A stretch of 48,257 nt of DNA from an uncultured Saprospiraceae bacterium (GCA_937941095.1 CALDYJ010000127.1:1-48257); one strand, 5' to 3'; positions 1 to 9,693 are shown, counted from the stretch's first letter. Notes: generated by a model not told the origin, from the letters alone. Translations and numbers: made by a program.

Positions 1-1
1 G

Positions 2-83
2 TGCGGGTAGAGGGAGTCGAACCCCCACGCCGTTAAGCACTAGATCCTAAGTCTAGCATGTCTACCAATTCCATCATACCCGC
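2..83 (-). tRNA. tRNA-Leu (anticodon UAG)
   Basis: Read on the minus strand, this folds as a class II tRNA. The 7-bp acceptor stem is GCGGGTA (77-83) with TACCCGC (3-9), and the discriminator A is at position 2. The anticodon stem CTAGA/TCTAG closes the loop CTTAGGA, which places anticodon TAG at 47-49. The D-loop contains GGTAGA, there is an extended variable arm as expected for leucine, and the T-loop is GTTCGACTC. CCA completion cannot be assessed because the window starts here. Only one base (C) of a possible encoded CCA is visible. Confidence 0.95.
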
Positions 84-228
84 ATCGTTGTGTCAAATTA
101 TTGCTGTCCTATGATCAGCAATCCGCAAATCCTATTGCGAAGCGCAAAGATATAATCTTTTATATATTTTGTGCACAAAAAAAACGATAGATTTTAACGC
201 TTTTCAAGCAGGAATGCCTATAAATTCA

Positions 229-236
229 TACTTTTG
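229..236 (+). promoter_or_regulatory. candidate -7 box of the rel promoter
   Basis: TACTTTTG fits the Bacteroidota TAnnTTTG -7 consensus and would start transcription about 55 nt before the rel ATG. No good TTTG -33 element is seen at the usual distance, so this rests on the -7 box alone. The same octamer occurs before purA and purH. Confidence 0.4.
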
Positions 237-296
237 TCATACACTCCATATTTTTATCCAATTCTTTAATCTTAATCACATAATATATAGGGGTTT

Positions 297-2570
297 ATGC
301 CTGTATCAGAAAAGGTCATATCAAAAGGTGAAAGGGCGGTAATTGATGAAGCCTATCAAAACATGGTGGAATCCATCAAATCTAAGATGGATTCTAAGGA
401 TAAGTCTACCATTAATGAGGCAATGGAATTGGCTTTTAAAGCGCATAAAAAGCAAAGAAGAAAGTCTGGCGAGCCCTATATTTTGCATCCTATAGCAGTA
501 GCCCATATTTGTGCAGAAGAAATTGGCCTTGGCCCAACAGCAATCGTTTCTGCTTTATTGCATGATGTGGTAGAAGATACCCCAATAACTCAAAAGGAAA
601 TAGAAGAACTATTCGGTAACCGGATAGGATTAATTGTTGATGGCCTCACTAAACTTGATGGAACCTATAAAACTGAACATCAACAAGCAGAAAATTTCAA
701 AAAGGTACTAGCCACCTTGGTACAAGACGTAAGAGTCGTATTAATCAAAATGGCCGACCGTCTACATAATATGCGCACCATTGGCTCAATGCCAAAAGCA
801 AAAAAATTAAAAATTGCTGCAGAAACAAGTTTCATCTTTGCACCATTAGCACATAGATTAGGCTTGTACAAAATAAAAACAGAATTTCAAGATAGGTGCA
901 TGCAAATTCTGAACCCTGATGAATTCAATGCCATTCACACAGAGCTTGCAGAGACCGAATCAGAGAGAAGAGCTTACATCAAAGAGTTCCTTTCCCCTCT
1001 AGAATCGAAATTGCAAAAAGTGATCTACGATAAAGAAGTAAAAGAAGGACAAAGAGAATTTTTTAACTTAAAGTATGAGGTAAAAGGTAGGACAAAATCT
1101 ACTTACTCCATTTGGAATAAGATAAAGAAGAAAGGTGTAGAATTAAGTGACATTTATGACATTTTCGCAGTGAGGTTTATACTCGATGTAGATGATGACA
1201 AAGAGTTAGAAAAGAGGTTGTGCTGGCAAGTCTATTCTGTCATCACAGATGTCTATAAACCCATAGCAGAAAGGCTCAAAGACTGGGTAACTTCTCCTAA
1301 GGCTAATGGCTATGAATCATTACATACTACTGTAGTTGGTCCTGATGGGAAATTTGTAGAAGTACAGATAAGGACAAAAAGGATGGATGAGATAGCAGAG
1401 CGTGGATTTGCAGCGCACTGGAAATACAAAGGTCAGAAACTAACCCATGATCATTATGGCGAATGGCTAGATAACGTAAGAATTATTTTAGAGTCCGCTA
1501 ACAGCAATGCTCTTGAATTTATGAATGATTTTAAAACAAATCTATTTCAAGAAGAGGTCTATGTATATACCCCACAAGGAGACACAAAAGTATTGCCTCA
1601 AGGAGCAACAGCATTAGATTTTGCCTTCAACATTCACTCAGATGTTGGTTACCATTGTTCTGCTATAAAAGTAAATGGTAAGTTGGTCCCAATGGGATAT
1701 AAACTAAATAATGGAGACAAAATTGAAGTCCTCACCCGAAAAAATCAAAAGCCAACAGAAAGTTGGTTGAACATGGTGATCACCGGTCGAGCAAGAACAA
1801 AGATACGGTCGGCCATGAAAGAGGAGATGAAGAAAAAAGGGGAACTAGGCAAAGAAGCTTTGCAAAGAAAGTTTAAAAATTTAAAATTAGATTTTGACAC
1901 GAACATTGATGTCCTCATCAAACATTATAATTACAGCACGAGAGGTGATCTTTATTATGGGATCTTTACAGAAGTGGTAAAACTTCAAGACCTTTCAAAA
2001 AAATTCGACATAGAAAATAATTTACTTGTTGACAAAGCTGATAAAATAGTAGGCGAACCTATATCAGATGAAAGCTTCAAAGAAAGCCCAAAGAAAACTA
2101 AAGTAACTGGCAAGTCAAGCTTAATCATAGATGGACAACCAGCAAAGACCTTCAAGTTTTCTTTTGCCACTTGTTGCAATCCATTGCCTGGGGATGATAT
2201 ATTTGCTTATCCCGTAACTAATGTTGGATTAAAAATCCATAGAACTAATTGTCCTAACGCCACTTCGCTTCTAGCAAAATTTGGTGACAGAATTGTGAGT
2301 GCAGGTTGGGATACTGGAAACCTTCAGAACTTTGCAGTCAATTTAAAAATTACTGGTGTAGACAGTGGTCCTGGAGTAATAAAAGCCATCACAGATCTTT
2401 TGGCCACCAAATTAGAAATCGACATTCGTTCCTTAAACATTAGTGGTGATCAAGGATACTTTACTGCGGAAATTAAGGTAGTCGTTATCAACAAAGATCA
2501 GCTCAATTTGGTCATCAAGTCTCTGGAAAGCATTGACGAAGTTGCACGAGTGGAAAGAGATGACCAATAA
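297..2570 (+). CDS. rel: bifunctional (p)ppGpp synthetase/hydrolase, RelA/SpoT family
   Basis: Makes and degrades the stringent-response alarmone (p)ppGpp in the cytoplasm. The 757-residue length is normal for long RSH enzymes. The order is HD hydrolase domain (H64 in the ILHPI context, HDVVED at 89-94), synthetase domain with the RLKD signature at 326-329, TGS domain from about 417 to 480, a Cys-containing zinc-finger/RIS segment (ATCCNPLPGD, then TNCPN) and a C-terminal ACT domain. The RxKD form, rather than ExDD, together with the intact HDxxED motif is what family knowledge associates with bifunctional enzymes. The ATG follows an AT-rich leader with no clear ribosome binding site, as is usual in Bacteroidota. 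fur follows after 82 bp on the same strand. Identification is very secure. The direction of net activity is inferred from motifs. Confidence 0.96.
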   Translation: MPVSEKVISKGERAVIDEAYQNMVESIKSKMDSKDKSTINEAMELAFKAHKKQRRKSGEPYILHPIAVAHICAEEIGLGPTAIVSALLHDVVEDTPITQKEIEELFGNRIGLIVDGLTKLDGTYKTEHQQAENFKKVLATLVQDVRVVLIKMADRLHNMRTIGSMPKAKKLKIAAETSFIFAPLAHRLGLYKIKTEFQDRCMQILNPDEFNAIHTELAETESERRAYIKEFLSPLESKLQKVIYDKEVKEGQREFFNLKYEVKGRTKSTYSIWNKIKKKGVELSDIYDIFAVRFILDVDDDKELEKRLCWQVYSVITDVYKPIAERLKDWVTSPKANGYESLHTTVVGPDGKFVEVQIRTKRMDEIAERGFAAHWKYKGQKLTHDHYGEWLDNVRIILESANSNALEFMNDFKTNLFQEEVYVYTPQGDTKVLPQGATALDFAFNIHSDVGYHCSAIKVNGKLVPMGYKLNNGDKIEVLTRKNQKPTESWLNMVITGRARTKIRSAMKEEMKKKGELGKEALQRKFKNLKLDFDTNIDVLIKHYNYSTRGDLYYGIFTEVVKLQDLSKKFDIENNLLVDKADKIVGEPISDESFKESPKKTKVTGKSSLIIDGQPAKTFKFSFATCCNPLPGDDIFAYPVTNVGLKIHRTNCPNATSLLAKFGDRIVSAGWDTGNLQNFAVNLKITGVDSGPGVIKAITDLLATKLEIDIRSLNISGDQGYFTAEIKVVVINKDQLNLVIKSLESIDEVARVERDDQ

Positions 2571-2652
2571 TATTGAATGTCAACATCTCTTCGCGAAAAC
2601 AACCTATAGCCGTTTTTATTTGTTGTATATTTAAGACAATCAAATCATTAAA

Positions 2653-3129
2653 ATGTCAGAAAACTCTGGTCAAACAGGTATAATCGTTGAAGTAAAGGAA
2701 ATTTTTTCTAAGCATCTTGAAGACAACAAGCTTAGAAAAACGCCTGAACGCTATGCTATTTTAGAGGAAATCTATAATAGAGATGATCATTTTGATGCAG
2801 AGGCTTTGTATATCCACATGAAAAACCAAAACTATCGAGTAAGTCGCGCTACAGTATACAATACACTTGAATTACTAGTGACATGCGATTTGGTTAAAAA
2901 ACATCAGTTTGGAAAAAACTTGGCTCAATTCGAAAAATCCTTTGGCTACAAACAACATGATCATCTTATCTGCAACGATTGTGGTAAGGTCTTAGAATTT
3001 TGTGATCCGCGCATCCAGCAGATAAAAAACATGATGGGTGAACTTTTGAAATTTAAAGTGACTGATCATTCCTTAAACCTTTATGGTAAATGTGATGGTG
3101 CTTGTGAACTCACAGCTGAAGCTAAGTAA
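2653..3129 (+). CDS. Fur-family metal- or peroxide-responsive repressor
   Basis: A Fur-superfamily regulator of 158 residues. The N-terminal winged helix covers about residues 25-90 and includes the recognition-helix pattern [14 protein letters not shown] (62-75). The C-terminal dimerisation and metal domain follows. Structural zinc ligands are probably C107 and C110 (CNDC) with C147 and C151 (CDGAC). H102 and H104 in QHDHLIC are the usual regulatory-site histidines. It represses transcription with a bound metal such as Fe2+ or Mn2+. Sequence alone does not separate Fur from PerR or Zur, so no symbol is given. A rather long N-terminal extension (about 20 residues) precedes the DNA-binding domain. 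It lies between rel and purA, and neither neighbour points to its regulon. Confidence 0.9.
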   Translation: MSENSGQTGIIVEVKEIFSKHLEDNKLRKTPERYAILEEIYNRDDHFDAEALYIHMKNQNYRVSRATVYNTLELLVTCDLVKKHQFGKNLAQFEKSFGYKQHDHLICNDCGKVLEFCDPRIQQIKNMMGELLKFKVTDHSLNLYGKCDGACELTAEAK

Positions 3130-3245
3130 TCATTCCAGAACATTCTCATGCACCTTTAAATGACAATTGTCTATTTGTTGATAAACAAGCTCAGATTTTA
3201 TAAACAATTAGCCGCCTAATTTATCAATAATCCCATCTAACTTTC

Positions 3246-3262
3246 AAGCCAAAAGCTGGCTT
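3246..3262 (+). terminator. weak stem-loop downstream of fur
   Basis: AAGCCA and TGGCTT form a 6-bp stem around a 5-nt loop, followed by an AT-rich stretch without a real T-run. A looser inverted repeat lies at 3175-3185 and 3220-3230. This may be a terminator or 3' UTR structure for fur. Support is weak. Confidence 0.25.
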
Positions 3263-3300
3263 TATATAGCGCTAACTATTTTCCATATTTCTGTGACAAG

Positions 3301-3333
3301 TTTGTGCCAAGACAAAAAGAAGTAGTACTTTTG
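3301..3333 (+). promoter_or_regulatory. purA promoter
   Basis: TTTG at 3301-3304 and TACTTTTG at 3326-3333 are separated by 21 bp. This is a good match to the Bacteroidota TTTG / TAnnTTTG promoter, ending 28 bp before the purA ATG. It is the best-formed promoter in the window. Confidence 0.6.
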
Positions 3334-3361
3334 CTATTTAAAACAAAACACACCACATATC

Positions 3362-4654
3362 ATGAAAGTTGATGTAATTCTAGGTCTACAATGGGGAGAT
3401 GAAGGAAAAGGAAAAATCGTAGATTACCTTGCCAAAAATTACGATGTTGTTGCTAGATTTCAAGGTGGGCCAAATGCTGGACATACTTTAAAGATCGAAG
3501 GCAAAAAATATGTTTTGCATACTGTTCCATCTGGAATTTTTAGAGAAAACATAATCAACGTCATAGGTAATGGTGTTGTTATAGATCCGATCGTACTCTG
3601 TAAGGAATTAGATTTTTTAGAAGGTGCAAATGTTCCTTATGAACAAAGGTTATTCTTGTCCAAGAAAACACATTTGATCCTTCCAACGCATAGGTACCTT
3701 GATGCTGCTTCCGAAGCAGCAAAAGGGAAAGAAAAAATTGGATCTACCTTGAAAGGAATAGGGCCAACTTACATGGACAAAACCGGTAGAAACGGATTGC
3801 GTATTGGAGACATCAATTCACCTAATTTCAAAACTACCTATCAAAAACTAAAAGAAAAACACACTGTACTTTTAAACATGTACCCTAAGATTGATTTTGA
3901 TCTTGAGGCTGAAGAATCTAAATGGTTTGAAAGTCTAGAAAGATTAAAGAAATTAAAGCAGGTTGATTGTGAATATTACATCAATGAAGCATTGGCCGAA
4001 GGCAAAAGAGTGTTAGCAGAAGGAGCCCAAGGTTCCATGCTTGATATAGAATACGGTACCTATCCATTTGTTACTTCTTCCAATACCATCACCGCAGGCG
4101 TTTGTACTGGTCTAGGCGTGTCGCCATTTAAAATTGGTGAAGTCATAGGGATCACAAAAGCTTATTGTACTAGAGTAGGAAGTGGACCTTTTCCAACAGA
4201 ATTATCAGATGATATGGGTGAATTCTTGAGGAAAGAAGGCATGGAGTTTGGAGCGACAACAGGAAGGCCAAGAAGATGCGGTTGGATCGACCTTCCCCAA
4301 TTAAAGTATACCATTATGATCAACGGCGTTACTCAATTAGTTGTAACTAAAGTCGATATATTTAACAAGATCCCTGATTTTAAAGCTGCAACGGCATATA
4401 AAGACATCAACGGAACTTCAGAAAAAGTCCCATTTGAATTTGGAACTGGAGGCTTCAAACCGATTTATGAAAGTTTCGATGGCTGGCATTCTTCTTTAGA
4501 AGGAATTGATTCGTATAGCACTATGCCTAATCAATTAAGAAATTACATCCACTTTTTAGAAGATCATTTGAGTACTCCAGTCTCAATGATATCAACGGGG
4601 CCGGAAAGGAAATCACTTATCTTAAAGGAAACAGAAGCTCAACAAGCGGTTTAA
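3362..4654 (+). CDS. purA: adenylosuccinate synthetase
   Basis: Catalyses GTP-dependent condensation of IMP with aspartate to adenylosuccinate, the first committed step from IMP to AMP. At 430 residues it has normal length. The N-terminal P-loop-like GDEGKGK (12-18) carries catalytic D13, and the GGPNAGHT segment carries H41, matching the E. coli numbering of both residues. Downstream signatures such as GIGPTYMDK, the GEGAQG-like AEGAQGSMLDIEYGTYP, and TTGRPRRCGW are all present. It is preceded by its own well-formed promoter, so it is probably transcribed alone. The next gene is convergent. Identification is secure. Confidence 0.97.
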   Translation: MKVDVILGLQWGDEGKGKIVDYLAKNYDVVARFQGGPNAGHTLKIEGKKYVLHTVPSGIFRENIINVIGNGVVIDPIVLCKELDFLEGANVPYEQRLFLSKKTHLILPTHRYLDAASEAAKGKEKIGSTLKGIGPTYMDKTGRNGLRIGDINSPNFKTTYQKLKEKHTVLLNMYPKIDFDLEAEESKWFESLERLKKLKQVDCEYYINEALAEGKRVLAEGAQGSMLDIEYGTYPFVTSSNTITAGVCTGLGVSPFKIGEVIGITKAYCTRVGSGPFPTELSDDMGEFLRKEGMEFGATTGRPRRCGWIDLPQLKYTIMINGVTQLVVTKVDIFNKIPDFKAATAYKDINGTSEKVPFEFGTGGFKPIYESFDGWHSSLEGIDSYSTMPNQLRNYIHFLEDHLSTPVSMISTGPERKSLILKETEAQQAV

Positions 4655-4789
4655 TTTAGATCTAGTCTTTTGATTTATGTCCACAGTGTTTCGTATTATT
4701 TGCTGCAGAAAGCATATGCAGAAACAGTAACTTTTGTATAAAAGGATAATCATCTAGATTAAACCTTAGCATAAGCTAGATTCACTAGT

Positions 4790-6076
4790 TCAATTCCGCT
4801 GCACCTTTACAAATAGCAATAAGACTAATCCTATTCCTAGAAAAATAATCAGAGATAGAATGCTTTGACGCATGCTTCCTGTAAAACCAGAAATTGCTCC
4901 AAAACATAAAAGACCAAATGAACTTGCTGTTTTTTCGACCACATCAAAAAAGCTAAAGTAAGAAGAAGTATTTCCTTCATCTGAAGGTATTAATTTAGAA
5001 TAGGTAGATCGAGACATAGATTGCACACCTCCCATGACCAAACCAACAATCCCAGCGATGATGTAAAACTGACCTTTAGAAACTACGAAATAAGAGGCAA
5101 TACAAACTGCCGTCCAGATTAAGATGATGCTAACTAGAGAAATTTTATTTCCAAACATTTTTGAGATTCTTGAAAACAACCATGCTCCAGCCGCTCCAAT
5201 TATTTGAAGTAAAAGAATCAACTGAATCAATTCAGCCGTTTCAAAGGATAATTCTTCTATCCCAAAAACGGAGGCCATAGATATGACAGTCATTACAGCA
5301 GAGATAAAAAAGAAAAACGAAATCAAAAATAAACGAGCATTACGGTTTTTGCCCAAAGCAAAGAAAACTTCTTTGATCTCATTAAAACCTTTTCTAACTA
5401 AGTTTTCTTCTGTCCCTTTACTTTGGTTTTTTGGTAAGCGACTAAAAGGTATTTGTGCCCATGCTAACCACCAAACCCCAACTAAAACAAATCCAATTCT
5501 AGACGCTACGCCTTCATTGGCCAAGCCCAATTGTTCGTAAAAGGTAATCCCTGCTAGAATGATGATCAACAGTAAAACTGAACCAAAGTATCCATAAGAG
5601 AAGCCTTTTGCACTAACCTTATCAAATTGATCTTCTGAACTAATCACAGGTAAAAAGGAATTATAAAATATCTGCCCACCAGAAAAACCTATTAAAGCTA
5701 ATATTGAACCCATAAGCCCTAGCCATAAATAGTCCATTCCTAAAAAACCAAACAAAGAGATGCACGACAAACTGCCCATCCAAGTAAAAATCTTCATGAA
5801 TTTTAAACGCTTCCCTCCGTAATCTGCAATCCCACTCAATAATGGGAGTAATATCGCTGTTAAAAAGTACGCAAAACTGATCGAATAAGCTAAGAGCTCA
5901 TCATCCTTAAAACTCATTCCGAGGTAAGAAAACTCATCGTCTACAACAGAGCTAAAATAAATGGGAAAAACAGCTGTGGTAATTACTAAAGCATAAGCAG
6001 AATTAGCCCAATCAAACATGGCCCAAGCATTTATTATGCGCTTATCGTTGAGTTTAAAATCTATTGGTCTTTTCAA
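4790..6076 (-). CDS. MFS transporter, UMF1/Atg22-like
   Basis: An integral inner-membrane protein of 428 residues with about twelve hydrophobic segments. The N-terminal signature INAWAMFDWANSAYALV is characteristic of the UMF1 / Atg22-like branch of the major facilitator superfamily. Conserved MFS-like loops occur (SGIADYGGKRLKFM near residue 85, and a second-half GGVQSMSRSTYSKLIP around residue 345). Yeast Atg22 exports amino acids from the vacuole. Bacterial members are mostly uncharacterised, so the substrate is unknown here. It is convergent with purA and divergent from the RimK unit, so it is probably monocistronic. Family assignment is firm and substrate is open. Confidence 0.85.
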   Translation of the reverse strand: MKRPIDFKLNDKRIINAWAMFDWANSAYALVITTAVFPIYFSSVVDDEFSYLGMSFKDDELLAYSISFAYFLTAILLPLLSGIADYGGKRLKFMKIFTWMGSLSCISLFGFLGMDYLWLGLMGSILALIGFSGGQIFYNSFLPVISSEDQFDKVSAKGFSYGYFGSVLLLIIILAGITFYEQLGLANEGVASRIGFVLVGVWWLAWAQIPFSRLPKNQSKGTEENLVRKGFNEIKEVFFALGKNRNARLFLISFFFFISAVMTVISMASVFGIEELSFETAELIQLILLLQIIGAAGAWLFSRISKMFGNKISLVSIILIWTAVCIASYFVVSKGQFYIIAGIVGLVMGGVQSMSRSTYSKLIPSDEGNTSSYFSFFDVVEKTASSFGLLCFGAISGFTGSMRQSILSLIIFLGIGLVLLLFVKVQRN

Positions 6077-6232
6077 AAATGTATCTTATTTGATGCTTTA
6101 ACGTCAAGATAGGGAAAATTTAATAGTACTTCTTCAAGGTAAAATAAAGCTAATGATGGTAGAGGGTAAGATTTTATTTATGCTTTGTATTAGAAAAGCC
6201 TGAGAATAATAAAAAATCATTAAATTTAAAAC

Positions 6233-7120
6233 ATGTATATAGGTATCCTTTCCAGAAGCATACAATTGTATTCAACAAGGGCATTGTTTCGAGCTGCCCA
6301 AGTAAGAGGACATCGCGTTCGTGTATTTGATTACATGAACTGCGACATTATGATAAAAGATGGTAAACCTAAGATCATTTATGGTATAGATGAGCTCCCT
6401 GAAATGGATGCTGTCATACCTAGGATTGGATCTTCTGTCACTTTCCAAGGTGTTTCAGTTGTAAGACATTTGCAACAAATGGGTATTTTCTCAGCTGTTG
6501 ATGCAGATGCCATTCTACGTTCTAGAGACAAACTTAATAGCCTACAATACTTATCCAATCAAGGGATTGGGATTCCAGATACTTTTTTTTCTGACAACAT
6601 TAACGATACTACATACATAATAAAGTCGGTAGGAGGAATTCCTATTATCATAAAACTATTAGAAGGTACGCATGGCATAGGAGTAATTTTGGCTGAGTCG
6701 CACAGAACTGCCGAAACAATTATTGAGGCTTTTGCAAAAACAAAACAAAAATTTATCGTTCAAGAATTTATAGGTGAATCAGAAGGTTCTGACATAAGAG
6801 CTTTTGTGGTGGATGGAGAAGTCGTAGCTTCCATGAAACGAACTGCTCAAGAAGGAGAATTTAGATCAAATCTGCACCGAGGGGCAAATGCTATTCCTGT
6901 GGAACTAAGTCCTGAAGAAGAGCGTACTGCAATTAAATCTTGTGAAGTACTTGGTTTAAAAATAGCGGGTGTAGACATGCTACAATCCAAAAGGGGTCCT
7001 TTACTCTTGGAGGTAAATCCATCACCTGGTTTGGAAGGAATTTCAAAAACAACAGGCATAGATGTCGCTGGAAAAATTATTGAATATTTAGAAAGAAACG
7101 TAAAGGGTAAAAAATATTAA
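6233..7120 (+). CDS. rimK: RimK-type ATP-grasp alpha-L-glutamate ligase
   Basis: An ATP-grasp enzyme of 295 residues, close to the 300 of E. coli RimK, which adds glutamate residues to the C-terminus of ribosomal protein S6. The start MYIGILSRSIQLYSTRAL is typical. The ATP-binding glycine loop is in KLLEGTHGIGVIL (about 141-153), and the metal-binding pair E260/N262 sits in LLLEVNPSPGLEG. The next gene begins 24 bp later and encodes a carboxypeptidase- or amidohydrolase-like zinc enzyme. A PBP4-type enzyme follows 6 bp after that, so the three are probably one transcript. The acceptor may be S6 or another peptide, and the neighbours allow a role in peptide-tag turnover (inference). Confidence 0.9.
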   Translation: MYIGILSRSIQLYSTRALFRAAQVRGHRVRVFDYMNCDIMIKDGKPKIIYGIDELPEMDAVIPRIGSSVTFQGVSVVRHLQQMGIFSAVDADAILRSRDKLNSLQYLSNQGIGIPDTFFSDNINDTTYIIKSVGGIPIIIKLLEGTHGIGVILAESHRTAETIIEAFAKTKQKFIVQEFIGESEGSDIRAFVVDGEVVASMKRTAQEGEFRSNLHRGANAIPVELSPEEERTAIKSCEVLGLKIAGVDMLQSKRGPLLLEVNPSPGLEGISKTTGIDVAGKIIEYLERNVKGKKY

Positions 7121-7144
7121 ACCCAAATAGAAGAAGTAACACAA

Positions 7145-8095
7145 ATGAGCACTATCACTATCAATAAAATCAAAATTCCTCCGGGAAAAAATCAACACAT
7201 TGAAGCCAATGTTGGAAGTCTTGCCTCAGGGACGAAAATCAACTTACACATTCATGTTTATCGCGCTAAAAAACCAGGACCAGTAATGCTTGTAACTGGT
7301 GGTGTGCATGGAGATGAAGTAAATGGAATCGAAATCGTAAGAAGAGCAACAGAAGAAAATTATTTTGAAGATTTAATCCAAGGCACCATTATCGCCATAC
7401 CAATTGTAAATGTATACGGCTTTAATAATTTTTCTAGAGACACTCCGGATGGAAAAGATGTAAATAGAAGTTTTCCTGGAAGCTTGAATGGATCCTTATC
7501 TTCAAGAGTAGCCCGATCCTTAACCAAAGAAATTTTGCCGATCATTGATCTTGGCTTAGATTTTCATACGGGTGGCGCAGCTCGTTACAACTACCCACAA
7601 GTTAGGTATACTCCCTTTCATAAGAAAAGCAAAGAGCTCGCCTTAGCATTTGGCGCTCCCTTTACCATTGCAAGTACACCACTTCTAAAATCCTGGAGAA
7701 AAGTAGCCATGTCAAAAGATACTCCGATCCTCGTTTTTGAAGGTGGAGAATCTAAACGATACGATGGCTTAACCATTCAAAAAGGTTTGGAAGGATTAAA
7801 AAGAACCATGCAAAGCTTAGGCATGATTAAAGGAAAAATGAAAAAACTAAAAACAATTGAAATCAAAAAGATGACCTGGCAAAGAGCCTCTGAACCAGGT
7901 ATGTTTAGATGGACTCAAAAATCAGGCGACAAAGTGCAAGAAGGAGAACAAATTGGAATTATAAATGATCCCTATGGCCATTACGAGAGAATTATTCTTG
8001 CAAGAAAAACAGGATACATTGTCGGCCACAATAATGCTCCGGTTGTATCTTTAGGTGATCCTTTATTTCATATTGGTTTTGATTGGAACGAATAA
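7145..8095 (+). CDS. succinylglutamate desuccinylase/aspartoacylase-family zinc hydrolase
   Basis: A member of the AstE/ASPA branch of the M14 zinc-hydrolase fold, 316 residues. Zinc ligands are H55 and E58 in GGVHGDEVNG and H141 in LDFHTGG. The substrate-side D-x-N-R is at 105-108, and the late acidic motif is LVFEGGES at about 197-203. A C-terminal beta-rich segment (about 245-315) is usual in this family. Members remove N-acyl groups or cleave amide bonds, but the substrate cannot be read from sequence. Linkage to RimK is recurrent in many bacteria as I recall, which suggests it may process glutamylated peptides or a related product (inference). It starts 24 bp after rimK and ends 6 bp before the PBP4 gene. 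Confidence 0.87.
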   Translation: MSTITINKIKIPPGKNQHIEANVGSLASGTKINLHIHVYRAKKPGPVMLVTGGVHGDEVNGIEIVRRATEENYFEDLIQGTIIAIPIVNVYGFNNFSRDTPDGKDVNRSFPGSLNGSLSSRVARSLTKEILPIIDLGLDFHTGGAARYNYPQVRYTPFHKKSKELALAFGAPFTIASTPLLKSWRKVAMSKDTPILVFEGGESKRYDGLTIQKGLEGLKRTMQSLGMIKGKMKKLKTIEIKKMTWQRASEPGMFRWTQKSGDKVQEGEQIGIINDPYGHYERIILARKTGYIVGHNNAPVVSLGDPLFHIGFDWNE

Positions 8096-8101
8096 GTAAA
8101 A

Positions 8102-9505
8102 ATGAAAAAAAAATACCTCCTACTTTTATTACTATGGTGCAATAGTACTTTACTTATGTCTCAAAACACTCTTCAAGAAAAAGTAGCCGCATTTGCAGAC
8201 ATGCAAATATTAAAAAATGCTTCCTTAAGCATCCATGTTCATGATTTAGACAACAATCGTAGTCTTGCCGCTTTTGATGAAAACCGTTCTTTAAGTCCAG
8301 CCTCATCTATTAAACTTATAACCACGGCAATTGCTTTAGACAAACTAGGAAAAGACTTTACTTACGAAACTAAACTTGCTTACAATGGAAACATAAATGC
8401 TGGAACACTAGATGGTGACATTGTATTAATTGGCAGTGGAGATCCCAGTTTAGGTTCAGATCAAATGGAAGATAACCTAAATTACAATCAGTTTTTTAAA
8501 AGCTTGGTACAAAAAATAAAAGCGCAAGGCATTCAAAACATTACAGGTAATATAATAGTCGATGCAAGTTATTTTAATGATGATGCTACCCCTAGCAACT
8601 ACCCTTGGATTGATCTAGGAAATTATTATGCAAGTGGAGCTTGGGCATTAAACATCCATGAAAACTTATATTATTTATACTTTCAGCAGACTCCTTCTTT
8701 AAACGATGGCCCAAGCGTTTTAAATACCTATCCTAAAATTGATGGCCTTCATTTTGTAAACAATTTAAAAAATGGATCAGCCAATAGTGGTGACAATGCC
8801 TACATATATGGTTCTCCATACGGAAACAAAAAATACATCAGAGGAAGTATCCCTTTAGGTTCTGGAGAATTTAAAATTAAAGGAGCAATTCCAAACCCTC
8901 CCCTTCATGCTGCCCAAAAATTAATGCAAAGCCTAAAAAATGAGAAAATACAAATCAATGGCCAAGCAAAAGTAAGCTACAAAAAAAGTGCTGCTTCGAT
9001 AAATGTTTTTTACACGCACAGTTCTCCAAACTTACTAGCCTTGTGCACCAGAACGAATAAAAAAAGTGTGAATGTATTTGCAGAGGCGATCCTTAAAACC
9101 TTAGGTAAAATTTATAAAAATGAAGGTTCATTTTCTAAAGGAACTGATTTCATTGCTGAGTATTGCAAATCTGTAGGCATAGATACTGATGGTTTTTATT
9201 TGAAAGATGGAAGTGGTTTATCATTAAACAATGGTATAACAGCGAAACAGTTTACAGGCATCCTTTATCATGTTTTCTGCAACAAAAACCTTTATCCCTT
9301 ATTCAAAAAAAGTTTAGTTGAATTGGAGCCTGGAATACAAGTCAAATCTGGTAGTATGGAAAGGGTGCGCTCTTATACAGGTTACGCTCAAAAGAAGAAT
9401 GGCTCAACACTAGCTTTTTCTATTATTGTAAACAATTATGAAGGAAAGAGTGGTCCACTTCTAAAAGCAATGAAAAGTTTAATGAAGGACATGCTTCTTT
9501 TTTAA
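8102..9505 (+). CDS. dacB: D-alanyl-D-alanine carboxypeptidase/endopeptidase, PBP4 (peptidase S13) family
   Basis: A periplasmic peptidoglycan hydrolase of 467 residues. A Sec signal peptide (KKKYLLLLLLW to about residue 20, ending MSQ) is followed by the serine-enzyme motifs: SxxK as S68-S-I-K71, an SxN-type motif in THSSPNLLAL, and KSG within VKSGSMERV in place of the classic KTG. The large insertion between the first two motifs is typical of S13 enzymes such as E. coli DacB, which trims D-Ala and cuts D-Ala-mDAP cross-links. It starts 6 bp after the AstE-like gene, so translation is likely coupled. The operon links cell-wall peptide cleavage with an amino-acid ligase and an amidase. Confidence 0.9.
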   Translation: MKKKYLLLLLLWCNSTLLMSQNTLQEKVAAFADMQILKNASLSIHVHDLDNNRSLAAFDENRSLSPASSIKLITTAIALDKLGKDFTYETKLAYNGNINAGTLDGDIVLIGSGDPSLGSDQMEDNLNYNQFFKSLVQKIKAQGIQNITGNIIVDASYFNDDATPSNYPWIDLGNYYASGAWALNIHENLYYLYFQQTPSLNDGPSVLNTYPKIDGLHFVNNLKNGSANSGDNAYIYGSPYGNKKYIRGSIPLGSGEFKIKGAIPNPPLHAAQKLMQSLKNEKIQINGQAKVSYKKSAASINVFYTHSSPNLLALCTRTNKKSVNVFAEAILKTLGKIYKNEGSFSKGTDFIAEYCKSVGIDTDGFYLKDGSGLSLNNGITAKQFTGILYHVFCNKNLYPLFKKSLVELEPGIQVKSGSMERVRSYTGYAQKKNGSTLAFSIIVNNYEGKSGPLLKAMKSLMKDMLLF

Positions 9506-9685
9506 ATTTCACTCTACCTTCAAATGGCCTTTTCCAATATAAATTAAAAACCATCTTTTCCTCATTTTAAAGGATCAAACTCTCAAGTTATCCATTCTTG
9601 CTTTTTGCCTTTCATTCCAGTCACCGTATTCAGTGAATTAAATTACTTAATGGTAAGCAGTGTTATTTTTGAAATAGTACGAGTC

Positions 9686-9693
9686 TATATTTG
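9686..9693 (+). promoter_or_regulatory. candidate -7 box for the Cys6 gene pair
   Basis: TATATTTG fits TAnnTTTG and lies 41 bp before the first small-protein ATG. A TTTG at 9668-9671 is only 14 bp upstream, which is short for a -33 element. The 229-bp gap 9506-9734 holds no other gene that I can support. Confidence 0.4.

Noticed and set aside
4752..4781. Possible terminator between purA and the UMF1 gene
   Set aside because: Only ATCTAG/CTAGAT and CTTA/TAAG short stems are seen, with no T-run. Too weak to call.
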